NCBI GenBank assembly: GCA_030433805.1
Contig: JARUXA010000010.1
Span: 1-64,000 of the forward strand
From: Sphingomonas sp. PsM26
Lineage (GTDB): Bacteria; Pseudomonadota; Alphaproteobacteria; Sphingomonadales; Sphingomonadaceae
DNA: 64,000 bases
Reading direction: 5' to 3'
The position numbers and the translations under genes are program-made. The notes beneath the pieces are model-generated. The model was not told where the DNA came from. It saw only the letters and a list, made by a program, of their open reading frames with translations, and searched no databases. The stretch's first letter is position 1, and every line of letters starts with the position of its first letter. Positions 53,364-61,560 of this stretch are shown one piece after another.

Positions 53364-54092
53364 ATGACCACCACCAAAGCCGAACGCCCCCGGCTCGCGT
53401 TCCACCGTACCAAGGGGACCGGCCCGACCGTCGTCTTCCTCCCCGGCTACGCCTCCGATATGACCGGCAGCAAGGCGCTCGCGCTCGAAGCCTGGGCGGT
53501 CGCCAATGGCCGCGGGTTCGTGCGGTTCGATTATGGCGGGTGCGGCAAGAGCGAGGGCGCGTTTGCGGACCAGACGCTCGCCGACTGGCGCGATGACGTG
53601 CTGACCGTGCTCGACCAGCTCGTCACCGGCCCGGCGATCCTCGTCGGGTCGTCGCTCGGCGGCTGGCTGATGCTGCTCGTCGCGCGGGATCATCCGGCGA
53701 AGGTCGCGGCGCTCGTCGGCGTCGCGCCCGCGCCCGATTTCACCGACTGGGGCTTCACCACCGAGGAAAAGCTTGCCTTGCTCTCCGAAGGGCGGATGGA
53801 ACGCCCCTCGCCTTATGGTCCTGAACCGACGCTCTACACCCGCGCCTTCTGGCAATCGGGCGAGGCCAACCGGTTGATGTCGGGCGGGATCGCGGTCGAT
53901 TGCCCGGTGCGCTTCGTGCAGGGGATGAAGGACACCGACGTCCCCTACAACCGCACCGTGCGCCTCGCCGAACTGGTCCGTTCAGCCGATGTGCAGGTGA
54001 CCTTGATCAAGGACGGCGACCACCGCCTGTCGCGCGATTCCGATATCGCGCGGTTGATCCAGGCGATCGAGGATGTGACGCCCGCCTTATGA
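53364..54092 (+). CDS. Alpha/beta hydrolase
   Basis: 242-residue serine hydrolase: oxyanion region VVFLPGYASDMTGSKAL, RGFVRFDYGGCGKSEG, nucleophile elbow VGSSLGGWLML (Ser ~96), VRFVQGMKDTDVPYNRTVRL (acid) and KDGDHRLSRDSDI (His). The set resembles ABHD10-type thioesterase/esterase proteins. Substrate unknown. ATG 53364 is used; the frame extends 32 codons upstream across the repeat. Its TGA overlaps the ATG of the following TPR gene (ATGA). Confidence 0.87.
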   Translation: MTTTKAERPRLAFHRTKGTGPTVVFLPGYASDMTGSKALALEAWAVANGRGFVRFDYGGCGKSEGAFADQTLADWRDDVLTVLDQLVTGPAILVGSSLGGWLMLLVARDHPAKVAALVGVAPAPDFTDWGFTTEEKLALLSEGRMERPSPYGPEPTLYTRAFWQSGEANRLMSGGIAVDCPVRFVQGMKDTDVPYNRTVRLAELVRSADVQVTLIKDGDHRLSRDSDIARLIQAIEDVTPAL

Positions 54093-54850
54093 TCCTGCTG
54101 CTCCTCGCCCAGGCCGTTACGCCCGCACCGATGGGGCCCGCTCCGGTCGGCCCCGCCTCGACCGAGCGCACGCGCTACGAGCATTGCGTCGCGCGGGCGA
54201 ATAGCGACCCGGCGGGTGCGGAAGCCGAAGCGGGTGCATGGCGCGTCGCCGGGGGCGGATTCCTCGCGAGCCAGTGTCTCGGCATGGCGTATAGCCGCGA
54301 GCAGCGCTGGTCCGCCGCGTCGGTCGCGTTCGAGACCGCCGCGACGGCTGCGGAAAAGGCCAAGGACGCGCGCAGTTCGGGCTATTGGGCACAGGCGGGC
54401 AACGCCTTTCTCGCCGCGGGTGACGCGAGCAAGGCGCGCGCTGCGCTCGATGCGGCGATCGCGAGCGGGACGCTGACGGGCATGGATTTGGGCGAAGCGC
54501 ATCTCGACCGCGCCCGCGCGCTGGTCAGCGCGGACGACATGGAGGGGGCGCGCGACGACCTGGACCGTGCGCTCGGAGAAGTTCCCGCGGATCCGCTCGC
54601 CTGGCTGCTGTCGGCAACGCTTGCGCGGCGCACCGGCGACATGCCGCGCGCGCAGAAGGACATCGCCGAGGCGCTTCGTTTGGGTGGCGACGACAGCGAC
54701 GTGCAACTGGAAGCGGGTAACATCGCGGCCAAGGCGGGGGATGCTGGGGCTGCGAAGACGGCGTGGCAGCAGGCGGTCGACCTGCGGCCTGACAGCGCGT
54801 CGGGCAAGGCGGCGGCGGCTGCGTTGCAGCAGTTCAGCGGTGCGCGGTAG
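54089..54850 (+). CDS. TPR-repeat protein with N-terminal signal
   Basis: 253 residues. A short hydrophobic start (ILLLLAQAVTPA) suggests export. TPR-like helices follow: YWAQAGNAFLAAGDASKARA, GEAHLDRARALVSADDMEGA, PLAWLLSATLARRTGDMPRA and AGNIAAKAGDAGAAKTAW. Translationally coupled to the alpha/beta hydrolase gene. Role unknown, probably protein-protein contacts in the periplasm. Confidence 0.8.
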   Translation: MILLLLAQAVTPAPMGPAPVGPASTERTRYEHCVARANSDPAGAEAEAGAWRVAGGGFLASQCLGMAYSREQRWSAASVAFETAATAAEKAKDARSSGYWAQAGNAFLAAGDASKARAALDAAIASGTLTGMDLGEAHLDRARALVSADDMEGARDDLDRALGEVPADPLAWLLSATLARRTGDMPRAQKDIAEALRLGGDDSDVQLEAGNIAAKAGDAGAAKTAWQQAVDLRPDSASGKAAAAALQQFSGAR

Positions 54851-54867
54851 GCTTCTGATTGGGTTCG

Positions 54868-54972
54868 CTTCCCCGGCGGAGGCCGGGGCCCAGTCGACAT
54901 GGCCGAGGTAACGAAGCGCAGTCCTTCGTTAACGCCCGTTTCGCTCCTGGGCCCCGGCCTTCGCCGGGGAAG
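54868..54972. repeat. Family A palindromic repeat
   Basis: CTTCCCCGGCGGAGGCCGGG and GGGCCCCGGCCTTCGCCGGG, with GGAAG beyond it, as inverted arms, 17 bp after the TPR stop codon. A single unit with its own middle sequence. Confidence 0.8.
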
Positions 54973-55059
54973 CGAATAGGATGGAATTGAACGCGTTCTC
55001 GGGGTGGCAGACCAAACGGCGCGCCCCTATCTCACGGGGCAACCGCATGGGAGCCAACG

Positions 55060-55476
55060 ATGAAGTACCTCCACACGATGATCCGCGTCACCGACCCGGT
55101 CGCGACGATCGATTTCTTCAAGGTCCTCGGCCTCGAGGAAGTCCGCCGGATCGACAATGAGAAGGGCCGCTTCTCGCTGATCTTCCTCGCCGCCCCCGGC
55201 GACCACGACGCGCAAGTCGAGCTGACGCACAATTGGGACCCGGAACCCTATGAGGGCGGCCGCAACTTCGGCCACCTCGCGTACCGCGTCGAGAATGTCT
55301 ACGAGAGCTGCCAGCGCCTGATGGACTCGGGTGTGACGATCAACCGCCCGCCGCGCGACGGCAACATGGCGTTCGTCCGCACCCCCGACAACATCTCGAT
55401 CGAACTGCTCCAGGAAGGCGACCCGCTCCCGCCCGCCGAGCCGTGGTCGTCGATGCCCAACACCGGCGTCTGGTAA
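55060..55476 (+). CDS. gloA: Lactoylglutathione lyase (glyoxalase I)
   Basis: 138-residue VOC-fold metalloenzyme converting the methylglyoxal-glutathione adduct to S-lactoylglutathione. Metal ligands are His in KYLHTMIRV, Glu in AQVELTHNW, His in [10 protein letters not shown] and Glu in ISIELLQEG. The run [17 protein letters not shown]...LGL is typical of bacterial GloA. Its stop overlaps the start of the glyoxalase II gene by one base (TAATG), so the whole detoxification pathway is one operon. Confidence 0.95.
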   Translation: MKYLHTMIRVTDPVATIDFFKVLGLEEVRRIDNEKGRFSLIFLAAPGDHDAQVELTHNWDPEPYEGGRNFGHLAYRVENVYESCQRLMDSGVTINRPPRDGNMAFVRTPDNISIELLQEGDPLPPAEPWSSMPNTGVW

Positions 55477-56210
55477 TGGCCACCGATCTCGAGATCGTCT
55501 GCGTCCCAGCGCTCAGCGACAATTATGTGTGGCTGATCCACGACCCCGTCTCGAACGAGACGGTCGTGGTCGACCCGAGCGAGGCCGCGCCGGTCCTCGC
55601 TGCGGCCGATGAGCGCGGCTGGACGATCTCGCAGATCTGGAACACCCACTGGCACGGCGATCACACCGGCGGCAACGCCGCGATCAAGGCGCTCGGCGCG
55701 AAGGTCAGCGGACCTTTGGCCGAGGCCGACCGGATACCGACACTCGACACCGGCCTGCGCGAGGGCGACAGCGTGCAGATCGGCGCGCATGTAGCGCACG
55801 TGATGGAGACGCCGGGGCATACCGCCGGGCATATCGTGTTCCACATGGCGGACGATGCGCTGCTGTTCAGCGGTGACACGCTGTTCGCGATGGGCTGCGG
55901 GCGGTTGTTCGAAGGCACTGCGGCCCAGATGTTCACCAACATGCAGCGGTTGGCGGATCTGCCCGGTGACACGGCGGTCTATTGCGCGCACGAATATACC
56001 GCCTCCAACGGTCGCTATGCGGCGGTCGCCGAGCCTGACAATGCCGCAGTCGCCGAACGCATGCGCGACGTCGATGCCAGCCGCGCGGCGGGGCGGCCGA
56101 CCGTCCCCACGACGATCGCGCTGGAACAGGCAACCAACCCCTTCCTTCGTGCGTCGTCCGCGGAGCAACTCGCCGAACGGCGCGCGGCGAAGGATGCTTT
56201 CCGGGGGTGA
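55476..56210 (+). CDS. gloB: Hydroxyacylglutathione hydrolase (glyoxalase II)
   Basis: 244-residue metallo-beta-lactamase-fold enzyme that hydrolyses S-lactoylglutathione to D-lactate and glutathione. It has VPALSDNYVWLI, metal motif THWHGDHTGG (~56-65), METPGHTAGHIVF, FSGDTLFAMGCGRLFEGT and YCAHEYTASNGRYA, ending RASSAEQLAERRAAKDAF. ATG 55476 overlaps the gloA TAA, indicating coupled translation. Confidence 0.95.
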   Translation: MATDLEIVCVPALSDNYVWLIHDPVSNETVVVDPSEAAPVLAAADERGWTISQIWNTHWHGDHTGGNAAIKALGAKVSGPLAEADRIPTLDTGLREGDSVQIGAHVAHVMETPGHTAGHIVFHMADDALLFSGDTLFAMGCGRLFEGTAAQMFTNMQRLADLPGDTAVYCAHEYTASNGRYAAVAEPDNAAVAERMRDVDASRAAGRPTVPTTIALEQATNPFLRASSAEQLAERRAAKDAFRG

Positions 56211-56262
56211 ACGGTGTACGATCATCCCAGGCAGGGGATACGCCAGCCGGAGGATGATCGTG

Positions 56263-56673
56263 ATGATTCGCCTGTTCTTACCCGTCTTGCTGCTGTCCGT
56301 AGGCAGCGCGGCCTTGTCCGCCGACACCCGTACTACCAGTCAGGAGCGTCAGGCCGCGAAGGACAAGGCTGAGCTCGACAAGCGCCTCGCCGGGCTCGTG
56401 CCGGGCGAGCCCGAGCAATGCATGCAACAGACGCGGTATCGCGACTCGACGCGGGTCGGCGATACGATTCTGTACAGCGCGACGAGGAACGACGTGTACC
56501 GCACCGACACCAACGGCGGCTGCTTCGGGCTACGTCGTGGCGTCGCGATCATCACCCGTTCCTATACCGGGCAATTGTGCCGCGGCGACATCCTCCAGAC
56601 GGTCGATCTCGTCTCGCGTATCCCGAGCGGGAGTTGCACGTTCGGGACGTTCACGCGCTATCGCAAGCCATGA
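56263..56673 (+). CDS. Small exported Cys-containing protein, paralogue 1
   Basis: 136 residues. Signal peptide (IRLFLPVLLLSVGSAALS), an Asp/Lys-rich helix (AAKDKAELDKRLAGLVPG) and a compact domain EPEQCMQQTRYRDS...NDVYRTDTNGGCFGLRRG...GQLCRGDILQTV...GSCTFGTFTRY. Four Cys may form two disulphides. The same pattern occurs in the next gene. Function unknown. ATG 56263 lies nine bases after GGAGG; ATG 56254 is possible. The TGA overlaps the next ATG. Confidence 0.75.
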   Translation: MIRLFLPVLLLSVGSAALSADTRTTSQERQAAKDKAELDKRLAGLVPGEPEQCMQQTRYRDSTRVGDTILYSATRNDVYRTDTNGGCFGLRRGVAIITRSYTGQLCRGDILQTVDLVSRIPSGSCTFGTFTRYRKP

Positions 56674-57062
56674 TCCGCCCGACCCTTGTCGCGCTCGCCG
56701 CACTGGCACTCGGGGCGGCCACGACCTCCGACACGCGCGATCTCGACGCCGCGCTGAAGGACCGGACGCCGGGTACGCCGCAACAATGCCTCCGCGGCTT
56801 CGGCAGCCAGACGCAGAACCCGCAGATCATCAGCGACCGTATCCTGCTGTATCCCGACGGTAGCCGGATCTGGCGCAACGATCTGCCCGCCGCCTGCCCG
56901 GGGCTGGAGCCCAATGCGATCCTGGTGACCGAGGTGCGGAGCGGGCAGCTATGCCGTAATGATCAGGTCTATACGCTGCAGCGCGGTGGGATCGGGATAC
57001 CGGGGCCGCGGTGCCGGCTCGGCATGTTCACGCCGTACAGCAAGGTGAAGCGGGAGCGGTAA
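56670..57062 (+). CDS. Small exported Cys-containing protein, paralogue 2
   Basis: 130 residues, coupled to the preceding gene by ATGA. Signal peptide (RPTLVALAALALGAATT), then the same domain: LKDRTPGTPQQCLRGF...DGSRIWRNDLPAACPGLEPN...GQLCRNDQVYTL...GPRCRLGMFTPYSK. The shared spacing of four Cys, the GQLCR(G/N)D motif and the F-T-x-Y-x-K end show that the two arose by duplication. Function unknown. Confidence 0.75.
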   Translation: MIRPTLVALAALALGAATTSDTRDLDAALKDRTPGTPQQCLRGFGSQTQNPQIISDRILLYPDGSRIWRNDLPAACPGLEPNAILVTEVRSGQLCRNDQVYTLQRGGIGIPGPRCRLGMFTPYSKVKRER

Positions 57063-57071
57063 CCCTACGCT

Positions 57072-57160
57072 CCGTTCGCCCTGAGCGAAGTCGAAGGGTC
57101 CCTTGCACTAGGAACACCGCCCGGGTTGAGCAGGGCTTCGACTTCGCTCAGCCCGAACGG
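57072..57160. repeat. Inverted intergenic repeat, family D
   Basis: CCGTTCGCCCTGAGCGAAGT...CGAAGGG and CTTCGACTTCGCTCAGCCCG...AACGG as inverted arms between convergent genes. Same family as 21911-21980. Confidence 0.75.
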
Positions 57161-57180
57161 GTGTGGGGCGGGAGGCCCCG

Positions 57181-58476
57181 TTACAGCACGAACCGGCTGA
57201 GGTCGGTATTGCGTGCGATCCCCGCCAGATGCGTCTCCACATAGGCCGCGTCGATCGCGATCGTTTCCCCGCCGCGGTCCTCGGCGTTGAAGCTGATGTC
57301 CTCAAGCAGCTTCTCCATCACCGTCTGCAACCGCCGCGCGCCGATGTTCTCGACGTCGCCGTTGACCAGCGCCGCCATTTTCGCGATCGCGCGGATACCG
57401 TCCTCGGTGAAGGTGATCGTGACGCCCTCGGTCGCGATCAGCGCGACATATTGCTGCGTCAGCGACGCCTTGGTGTCGCTCAGGATCGCGACGAAATCAT
57501 CCTCGGTCAGCGCCTTCAACTCGACCCGGATCGGCAGGCGGCCCTGCAATTCGGGCAGCAGGTCGGACGGCTTGGCGACATGGAATGCACCGCTTGCAAT
57601 GAAGAGGACGTGGTCGGTCTTCATCGGTCCGTATTTGGTCGCGACCGTCGTCCCCTCAATCAACGGTAGAAGATCGCGCTGGACGCCCTCCCGGCTGACC
57701 GAACCGCCACGCACGTCGCTCACCGCGATCTTGTCGATCTCGTCGAGGAAGACGATCCCGTTCGCCTCGGCATCCGCCAGCGCGACGCGGCTGACCTCGT
57801 CCTGGTCGAGCCGCTTGTCCGCCTCTTCCTCGACCAGCTTGTCCCACGCCTGCGGCACAGTCAGCTTGCGGCGCTTCATCTGGCCGCCGCCGAACGCCTT
57901 GCCCATCATCTCGGACAGGTTGATCATCTGCGCGCCGCCGCCGGGCATTTCGAACGGCATATTGGGCGCGGCTTCCAGTTCGATCTCGATCTCGGTGTCG
58001 CGGAGATGGCCGTCGTGCAGGCGCTGCCGGAACGCCTCGCGCGTCGCCTCGCTGGCACCCTTGCCGGTCAGCGCGTCGAGCAGGCGTGCGAGGGCCGCTT
58101 CCTCGGCCTTGTCCTTGACCGCGCTGCGGCGGCGCTCCTTTTCGAGCCGGACCGCTTCCTCGACCAGATCGCGCGCGATCTGCTCGACGTCGCGACCGAC
58201 ATAGCCGACCTCGGTGAACTTGGTCGCTTCGATCTTGATGAAGGGTGCGTCGGCGAGCTTGGCGAGACGGCGGCTGATCTCGGTCTTGCCGCAACCGGTC
58301 GGCCCGATCATCAGGATGTTCTTCGGGGACACCTCGTCGCGCAGATCATCACCGAGCCGCTGCCGCCGCCAGCGATTGCGCATCGCAACCGCGACCGCGC
58401 GCTTGGCGTCAGCCTGCCCGATGATGTGCGCGTCGAGCGCGCGGACGATGGCCTTGGGGGTAAGGGAGTCGTTCAT
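57181..58476 (-). CDS. hslU: ATP-dependent protease ATPase subunit HslU
   Basis: 431-residue AAA+ unfoldase of the HslUV protease. Walker [19 protein letters not shown] (~58-75), the pore-loop region [20 protein letters not shown], Walker [14 protein letters not shown], sensor region [20 protein letters not shown] and the C-terminal DLSRFVL that docks into HslV. It lies 174 bp downstream of hslV on the same strand, the gap being filled by a palindromic repeat. Confidence 0.97.
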   Translation of the reverse strand: MNDSLTPKAIVRALDAHIIGQADAKRAVAVAMRNRWRRQRLGDDLRDEVSPKNILMIGPTGCGKTEISRRLAKLADAPFIKIEATKFTEVGYVGRDVEQIARDLVEEAVRLEKERRRSAVKDKAEEAALARLLDALTGKGASEATREAFRQRLHDGHLRDTEIEIELEAAPNMPFEMPGGGAQMINLSEMMGKAFGGGQMKRRKLTVPQAWDKLVEEEADKRLDQDEVSRVALADAEANGIVFLDEIDKIAVSDVRGGSVSREGVQRDLLPLIEGTTVATKYGPMKTDHVLFIASGAFHVAKPSDLLPELQGRLPIRVELKALTEDDFVAILSDTKASLTQQYVALIATEGVTITFTEDGIRAIAKMAALVNGDVENIGARRLQTVMEKLLEDISFNAEDRGGETIAIDAAYVETHLAGIARNTDLSRFVL

Positions 58477-58492
58477 TTGTCTCTCTCAAGCC

Positions 58493-58639
58493 GCTTCCCT
58501 TCAGGGAAGGGATTGGGGTCTTTTCTCAAGCCCCTCCCCTTCAGGGGAGGGGTTGGGGTGGGGCAGTTCCGGGTGATCGGGCGGGGCTTTGCTTTTCACA
58601 CGTCCCCACCCCAACCCCTCCCCTGAAAGGGAGGGGCTT
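58493..58639. repeat. Palindromic intergenic repeat, family B, between hslV and hslU
   Basis: Three hairpin-forming blocks: CCGCTTCCCTTCAGGGAAGG, CCCCTCCCCTTCAGGGGAGG with GGTTGGGGTGGGG, and CCCCACCCCAACCCCTCCCC with TGAAAGGGAGGGG. The element lies inside what is probably one transcription unit. Confidence 0.8.
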
Positions 58640-58650
58640 CGCTTTATGGC

Positions 58651-59202
58651 TCAGGTCGTTTCGATGGTTTCGACGGTCAGGCGGTCGTTGGTGTAGACGC
58701 AGACCTCCGCCGCGATCGCCATCGCCTTGCGGCAGATCGTCTCGGCATCGGCTTCGTAGTCGACCAGCGCGCGCGCGGCTGCGAGCGCGTAATTGCCGCC
58801 CGACCCGATCGCCGCGATGCCCGCCTCTGGCTCGAGCACGTCGCCATTGCCGGTCAGGATCAGCGTCACTTCCTTATCGGCGACGATCATCATCGCTTCC
58901 AGGTTGCGCAGATATTTGTCGGTCCGCCAGTCCTTGGCGAGTTCCACCGCCGAGCGCAGCAGCTGTCCATGATGCTGCTCGAGCTTGCGCTCCAGCCGCT
59001 CGAACAGCGTGAAGGCATCCGCCGTCGCGCCCGCGAACCCAGCGATGACCGAGCCGTCGCCGAGCCGCCGCACCTTCTTGGCGTTGGGTTTCATGACCGT
59101 CTGGCCCTGAGTCACCTGACCGTCTCCGGCGATGACGACTCGACCATTGCGACGCACGGACAGGATCGTGGTGCCGTGCCACACCGTTTCGTTTCCACTC
59201 AT
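58651..59202 (-). CDS. hslV: ATP-dependent protease peptidase subunit HslV
   Basis: 183-residue proteasome-like threonine peptidase. After a short leader (SGNETVWHG) the mature enzyme starts at the catalytic Thr of [58 protein letters not shown] and [16 protein letters not shown] are standard. Position 59202 gives the leader usual in alphaproteobacteria. It partners HslU in heat-shock proteolysis. Confidence 0.97.
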   Translation of the reverse strand: MSGNETVWHGTTILSVRRNGRVVIAGDGQVTQGQTVMKPNAKKVRRLGDGSVIAGFAGATADAFTLFERLERKLEQHHGQLLRSAVELAKDWRTDKYLRNLEAMMIVADKEVTLILTGNGDVLEPEAGIAAIGSGGNYALAAARALVDYEADAETICRKAMAIAAEVCVYTNDRLTVETIETT

Positions 59203-59304
59203 GGAGCGCGATATGGGGCGGCGGTGTGCGCGGTGCAATCGGTCCGCCGCAGCGGCGGAACATCTCGCGGGGATACCGCGTCTTTATCGACAGAGGAGAC
59301 GATC

Positions 59305-59469
59305 ATGCCCGACGCTATCAAACCGACCGAGACGCAGCCTGCCCCCAACATCTCGACCGAACATCAAAAGGAAGGCGATGCGCGCCGCCCGAGCGACACG
59401 CTCGACCGCAGTCAGGAAGACGCAGCCGACGATGGTGGGCGGAAGAGTTCGTTCACGAAAAACCCCTGA
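59305..59469 (+). CDS. Small disordered hydrophilic protein
   Basis: 54 residues, rich in Asp, Glu, Pro, Ser and Thr, with no hydrophobic segment (IKPTETQPAPNISTEH; DTLDRSQEDAADDGG). It has an excellent ribosome site (GAGGAG, six bases before ATG) and is followed by a strong terminator, so it is probably real although short. No family recognised. Confidence 0.6.
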   Translation: MPDAIKPTETQPAPNISTEHQKEGDARRPSDTLDRSQEDAADDGGRKSSFTKNP

Positions 59470-59474
59470 GAAAC

Positions 59475-59499
59475 AGGTCCCCGGCCAGGCCGGGGACCT
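59475..59499. terminator. Bidirectional terminator
   Basis: AGGTCCCCGGCC and GGCCGGGGACCT, a perfect 12-bp inverted repeat around a single A (in practice a ~9-bp stem with a 7-base loop), between the convergent small gene and the membrane-protein gene. Confidence 0.75.
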
Positions 59500-59508
59500 A
59501 ACTTTCGG

Positions 59509-59898
59509 TCAGTTGGCTGCACCCGTCTGCGCATTCATCGTCCCGCGGTCCGACACGAGCGATGGCGCCGGGCCGGTCGCCGGACGCAGCGCTTCGCGTT
59601 CCGCCGGAGTCATCTTGGCGGACATGTCGGGGCGAAAGTCGGCGACTGCGCGGTCATCGGCGTTGCGGTTGGGATCGAGCAAGTCGGTCGGGACATGGCC
59701 TTCGCTCTGCGAGCCCGACAGCAGCGCCGCGATCCGTCCGCGCGACAGGAACGCCGCGATGCCCGCGCCTGCCGCCAGCGCAACCGCACCAATCGACCAA
59801 GCGGTACCACTGCTCATCGGCTTCGCCTCGGGCTTCGGTGCCGGCTTGGCCTTGGGCTGCGGGGGCGTTTTCGGATGATGCTTGTGGGTCTTGCTCAT
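59509..59898 (-). CDS. Single-helix membrane protein of unknown function
   Basis: 129 residues. A basic Pro/Lys-rich N-terminus (SKTHKHHPKTPPQPKAKPAP), one helix AWSIGAVALAAGAGIAAFLS at ~33-52, then a polar tail ending in an Asp/Pro-rich stretch with TPAEREALRPATG. Probably membrane-anchored. No family recognised. Confidence 0.65.
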   Translation of the reverse strand: MSKTHKHHPKTPPQPKAKPAPKPEAKPMSSGTAWSIGAVALAAGAGIAAFLSRGRIAALLSGSQSEGHVPTDLLDPNRNADDRAVADFRPDMSAKMTPAEREALRPATGPAPSLVSDRGTMNAQTGAAN

Positions 59899-60002
59899 GA
59901 TGAACCTCTGTAAACTGTGAGGCCGGTCAACGGTTCATCGCCGGGAGCGTTCCGATCCGGTGGAACGCGACCCCGAGTGCGGGGCCGCGTTCCTCCAGTG
60001 GC

Positions 60003-60425
60003 TTAGCGGCAGCGCGTGTCGCCGCGATCCTTGTCGATCGCCTTGCCCGCGAGCGCACCACCGACGCCGCCGATCAGCGCGCCGAGCAGGCCCGAACCGC
60101 CGGGGGCAATCGCCGCGCCCAACGCACCGCCAGCTACGCCACCGACGACAAGACCGGTCGTGCCGTCGTTACGGCGGCAATAATAGCGGCCGTCGCTGCC
60201 ACGATAGACGCGATCGTTGTTCGCCAGACGCCGCTCCTGATACCGGCGGCGATCATCGCGGTAGTAACGCGACGCGTCATAGCCGTTGTATGCCGGATCG
60301 GGCCGGTCGTAATCATATTGGGCATAGCGATTGTCGCTGTAGCCGCGCGGACGACCGCCGCCATATTCGTCGCAGCCCGCAACCAGCGTGGACGCCGCCA
60401 ACAACCCCAAAGTCAGTGCGCGCAT
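60003..60425 (-). CDS. Glycine-zipper 2TM-type lipoprotein
   Basis: 140 residues. Signal peptide with lipobox STLVAGC, a Tyr/Arg/Asp-rich region (YDASRYYRDDRRRYQERR) and a glycine-zipper segment TGLVVGGVAGGALGAAIAPG followed by LLGALIGGVGGALAGKAI. Such proteins sit in the outer membrane or periplasm; function unclear. ATG 60425 follows AGGAG at seven bases. Divergent from the exonuclease gene, 115 bp apart. Confidence 0.8.
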   Translation of the reverse strand: MRALTLGLLAASTLVAGCDEYGGGRPRGYSDNRYAQYDYDRPDPAYNGYDASRYYRDDRRRYQERRLANNDRVYRGSDGRYYCRRNDGTTGLVVGGVAGGALGAAIAPGGSGLLGALIGGVGGALAGKAIDKDRGDTRCR

Positions 60426-60540
60426 CGGAATTCTCCTGTCGTTACGCAGAGGGAATGCATGGCCCGCGGATTGGTTGCCGCTCGTCCTTTTGCACGATCC
60501 GGCAATGGCGCTCGGCGACCGTCGCCCCCACATGGTCTTC

Positions 60541-61539
60541 ATGGCAAAGCTCGGCGACTGGATCGATCCGCAACCCCATGGCATTCACGTCAAACCCGCC
60601 GACGTGTGGGTCGACCCGTCGCGCCCGACGCCGCGCGCGCTGGTGACGCATGGCCATGCCGACCACGCGCGCGGCGGGCACGGTGCGGTGTGGGCGACCC
60701 CCGAGACGCTCGCGATCATGGACGCGCGTTATGGTGAGCAAGCCGGGCACCCGGTCGCTTACGGCGAGACCCACGATTTTGGCGAGGTGCGCGCGACCTT
60801 CGTCCCCGCGGGGCATGTGCTCGGCTCGGCGCAGATTTTGCTCGAATATCGTGGCGAGCGGATCGTCGTTTCGGGGGACTACAAACGTCGGCCCGATCCG
60901 ACCTGCGCGCCGTTCGAGCCCGTGAAATGCGACGTGTTCATCACCGAGGCGACCTTCGGGTTGCCGGTGTTCCGCCACCCCGACACCGGCGACGAGATCG
61001 ACAAATTGATCGCCGCCCTGCACGCCAATCCCGATCGCTGCGTGCTGGTCGGGGCGTATGCGCTGGGGAAGGCGCAGCGCGTGATCGCCGAGCTGCGGCT
61101 GCGTGGCCATGCCGCACCGATCTACATCCACGGTGCCCTCGAACGGTTGTGCGCCTTGTATCAGGCGCATGGCGTCGATCTGGGCGAGCTGCGCCCGGCG
61201 ACGACCGCCGTTAAGGCCGAGATGATGGGGCATGTCGTGATCGCGCCGCCGGGCGCGATGGCGGATCGCTGGTCGCGCCGCCTGCCCGATCCGATTACCG
61301 CAATGGCCTCGGGCTGGATGCGCGTGCGGCAACGCGCGGTTCAGCGCGGGGTCGAGCTGCCGCTGATCCTCAGCGATCACGCCGATTGGGACGAGCTGAC
61401 CGACACGCTGACCGAGATCGCGCCCAAGGAAGTGTGGGTCACGCATGGCCGCGAGGATGCGTTGGTCCACTGGTGCGCGACCCGGCAGATGAAGGCGCGC
61501 GCGCTGGCGCTGGTCGGGTATGAGGACGAGGACGAATAG
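60541..61539 (+). CDS. Ligase-associated DNA exonuclease (metallo-beta-lactamase fold)
   Basis: 332-residue beta-CASP-like nuclease. The metal motif is THGHADHARGGHG (~33-45), followed by VPAGHVLGSAQILLEYRGER, VSGDYKRRPDPTCAPFEPV with the metal-bridging Asp, FITEATFGLPVFRHPD, AYALGKAQRVIAELR and LSDHADWDELTDTL. The WVDPSRPTPRALVTHGHADH entry matches the family usually encoded beside an ATP-dependent DNA ligase and a DEXH helicase. Neither is present here, so the usual module is split. ATG 60541 or 60532; neither has a clear ribosome site. Confidence 0.85.
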   Translation: MAKLGDWIDPQPHGIHVKPADVWVDPSRPTPRALVTHGHADHARGGHGAVWATPETLAIMDARYGEQAGHPVAYGETHDFGEVRATFVPAGHVLGSAQILLEYRGERIVVSGDYKRRPDPTCAPFEPVKCDVFITEATFGLPVFRHPDTGDEIDKLIAALHANPDRCVLVGAYALGKAQRVIAELRLRGHAAPIYIHGALERLCALYQAHGVDLGELRPATTAVKAEMMGHVVIAPPGAMADRWSRRLPDPITAMASGWMRVRQRAVQRGVELPLILSDHADWDELTDTLTEIAPKEVWVTHGREDALVHWCATRQMKARALALVGYEDEDE

Positions 61540-61560
61540 CCTGACGCCACCCGGTCGGCG

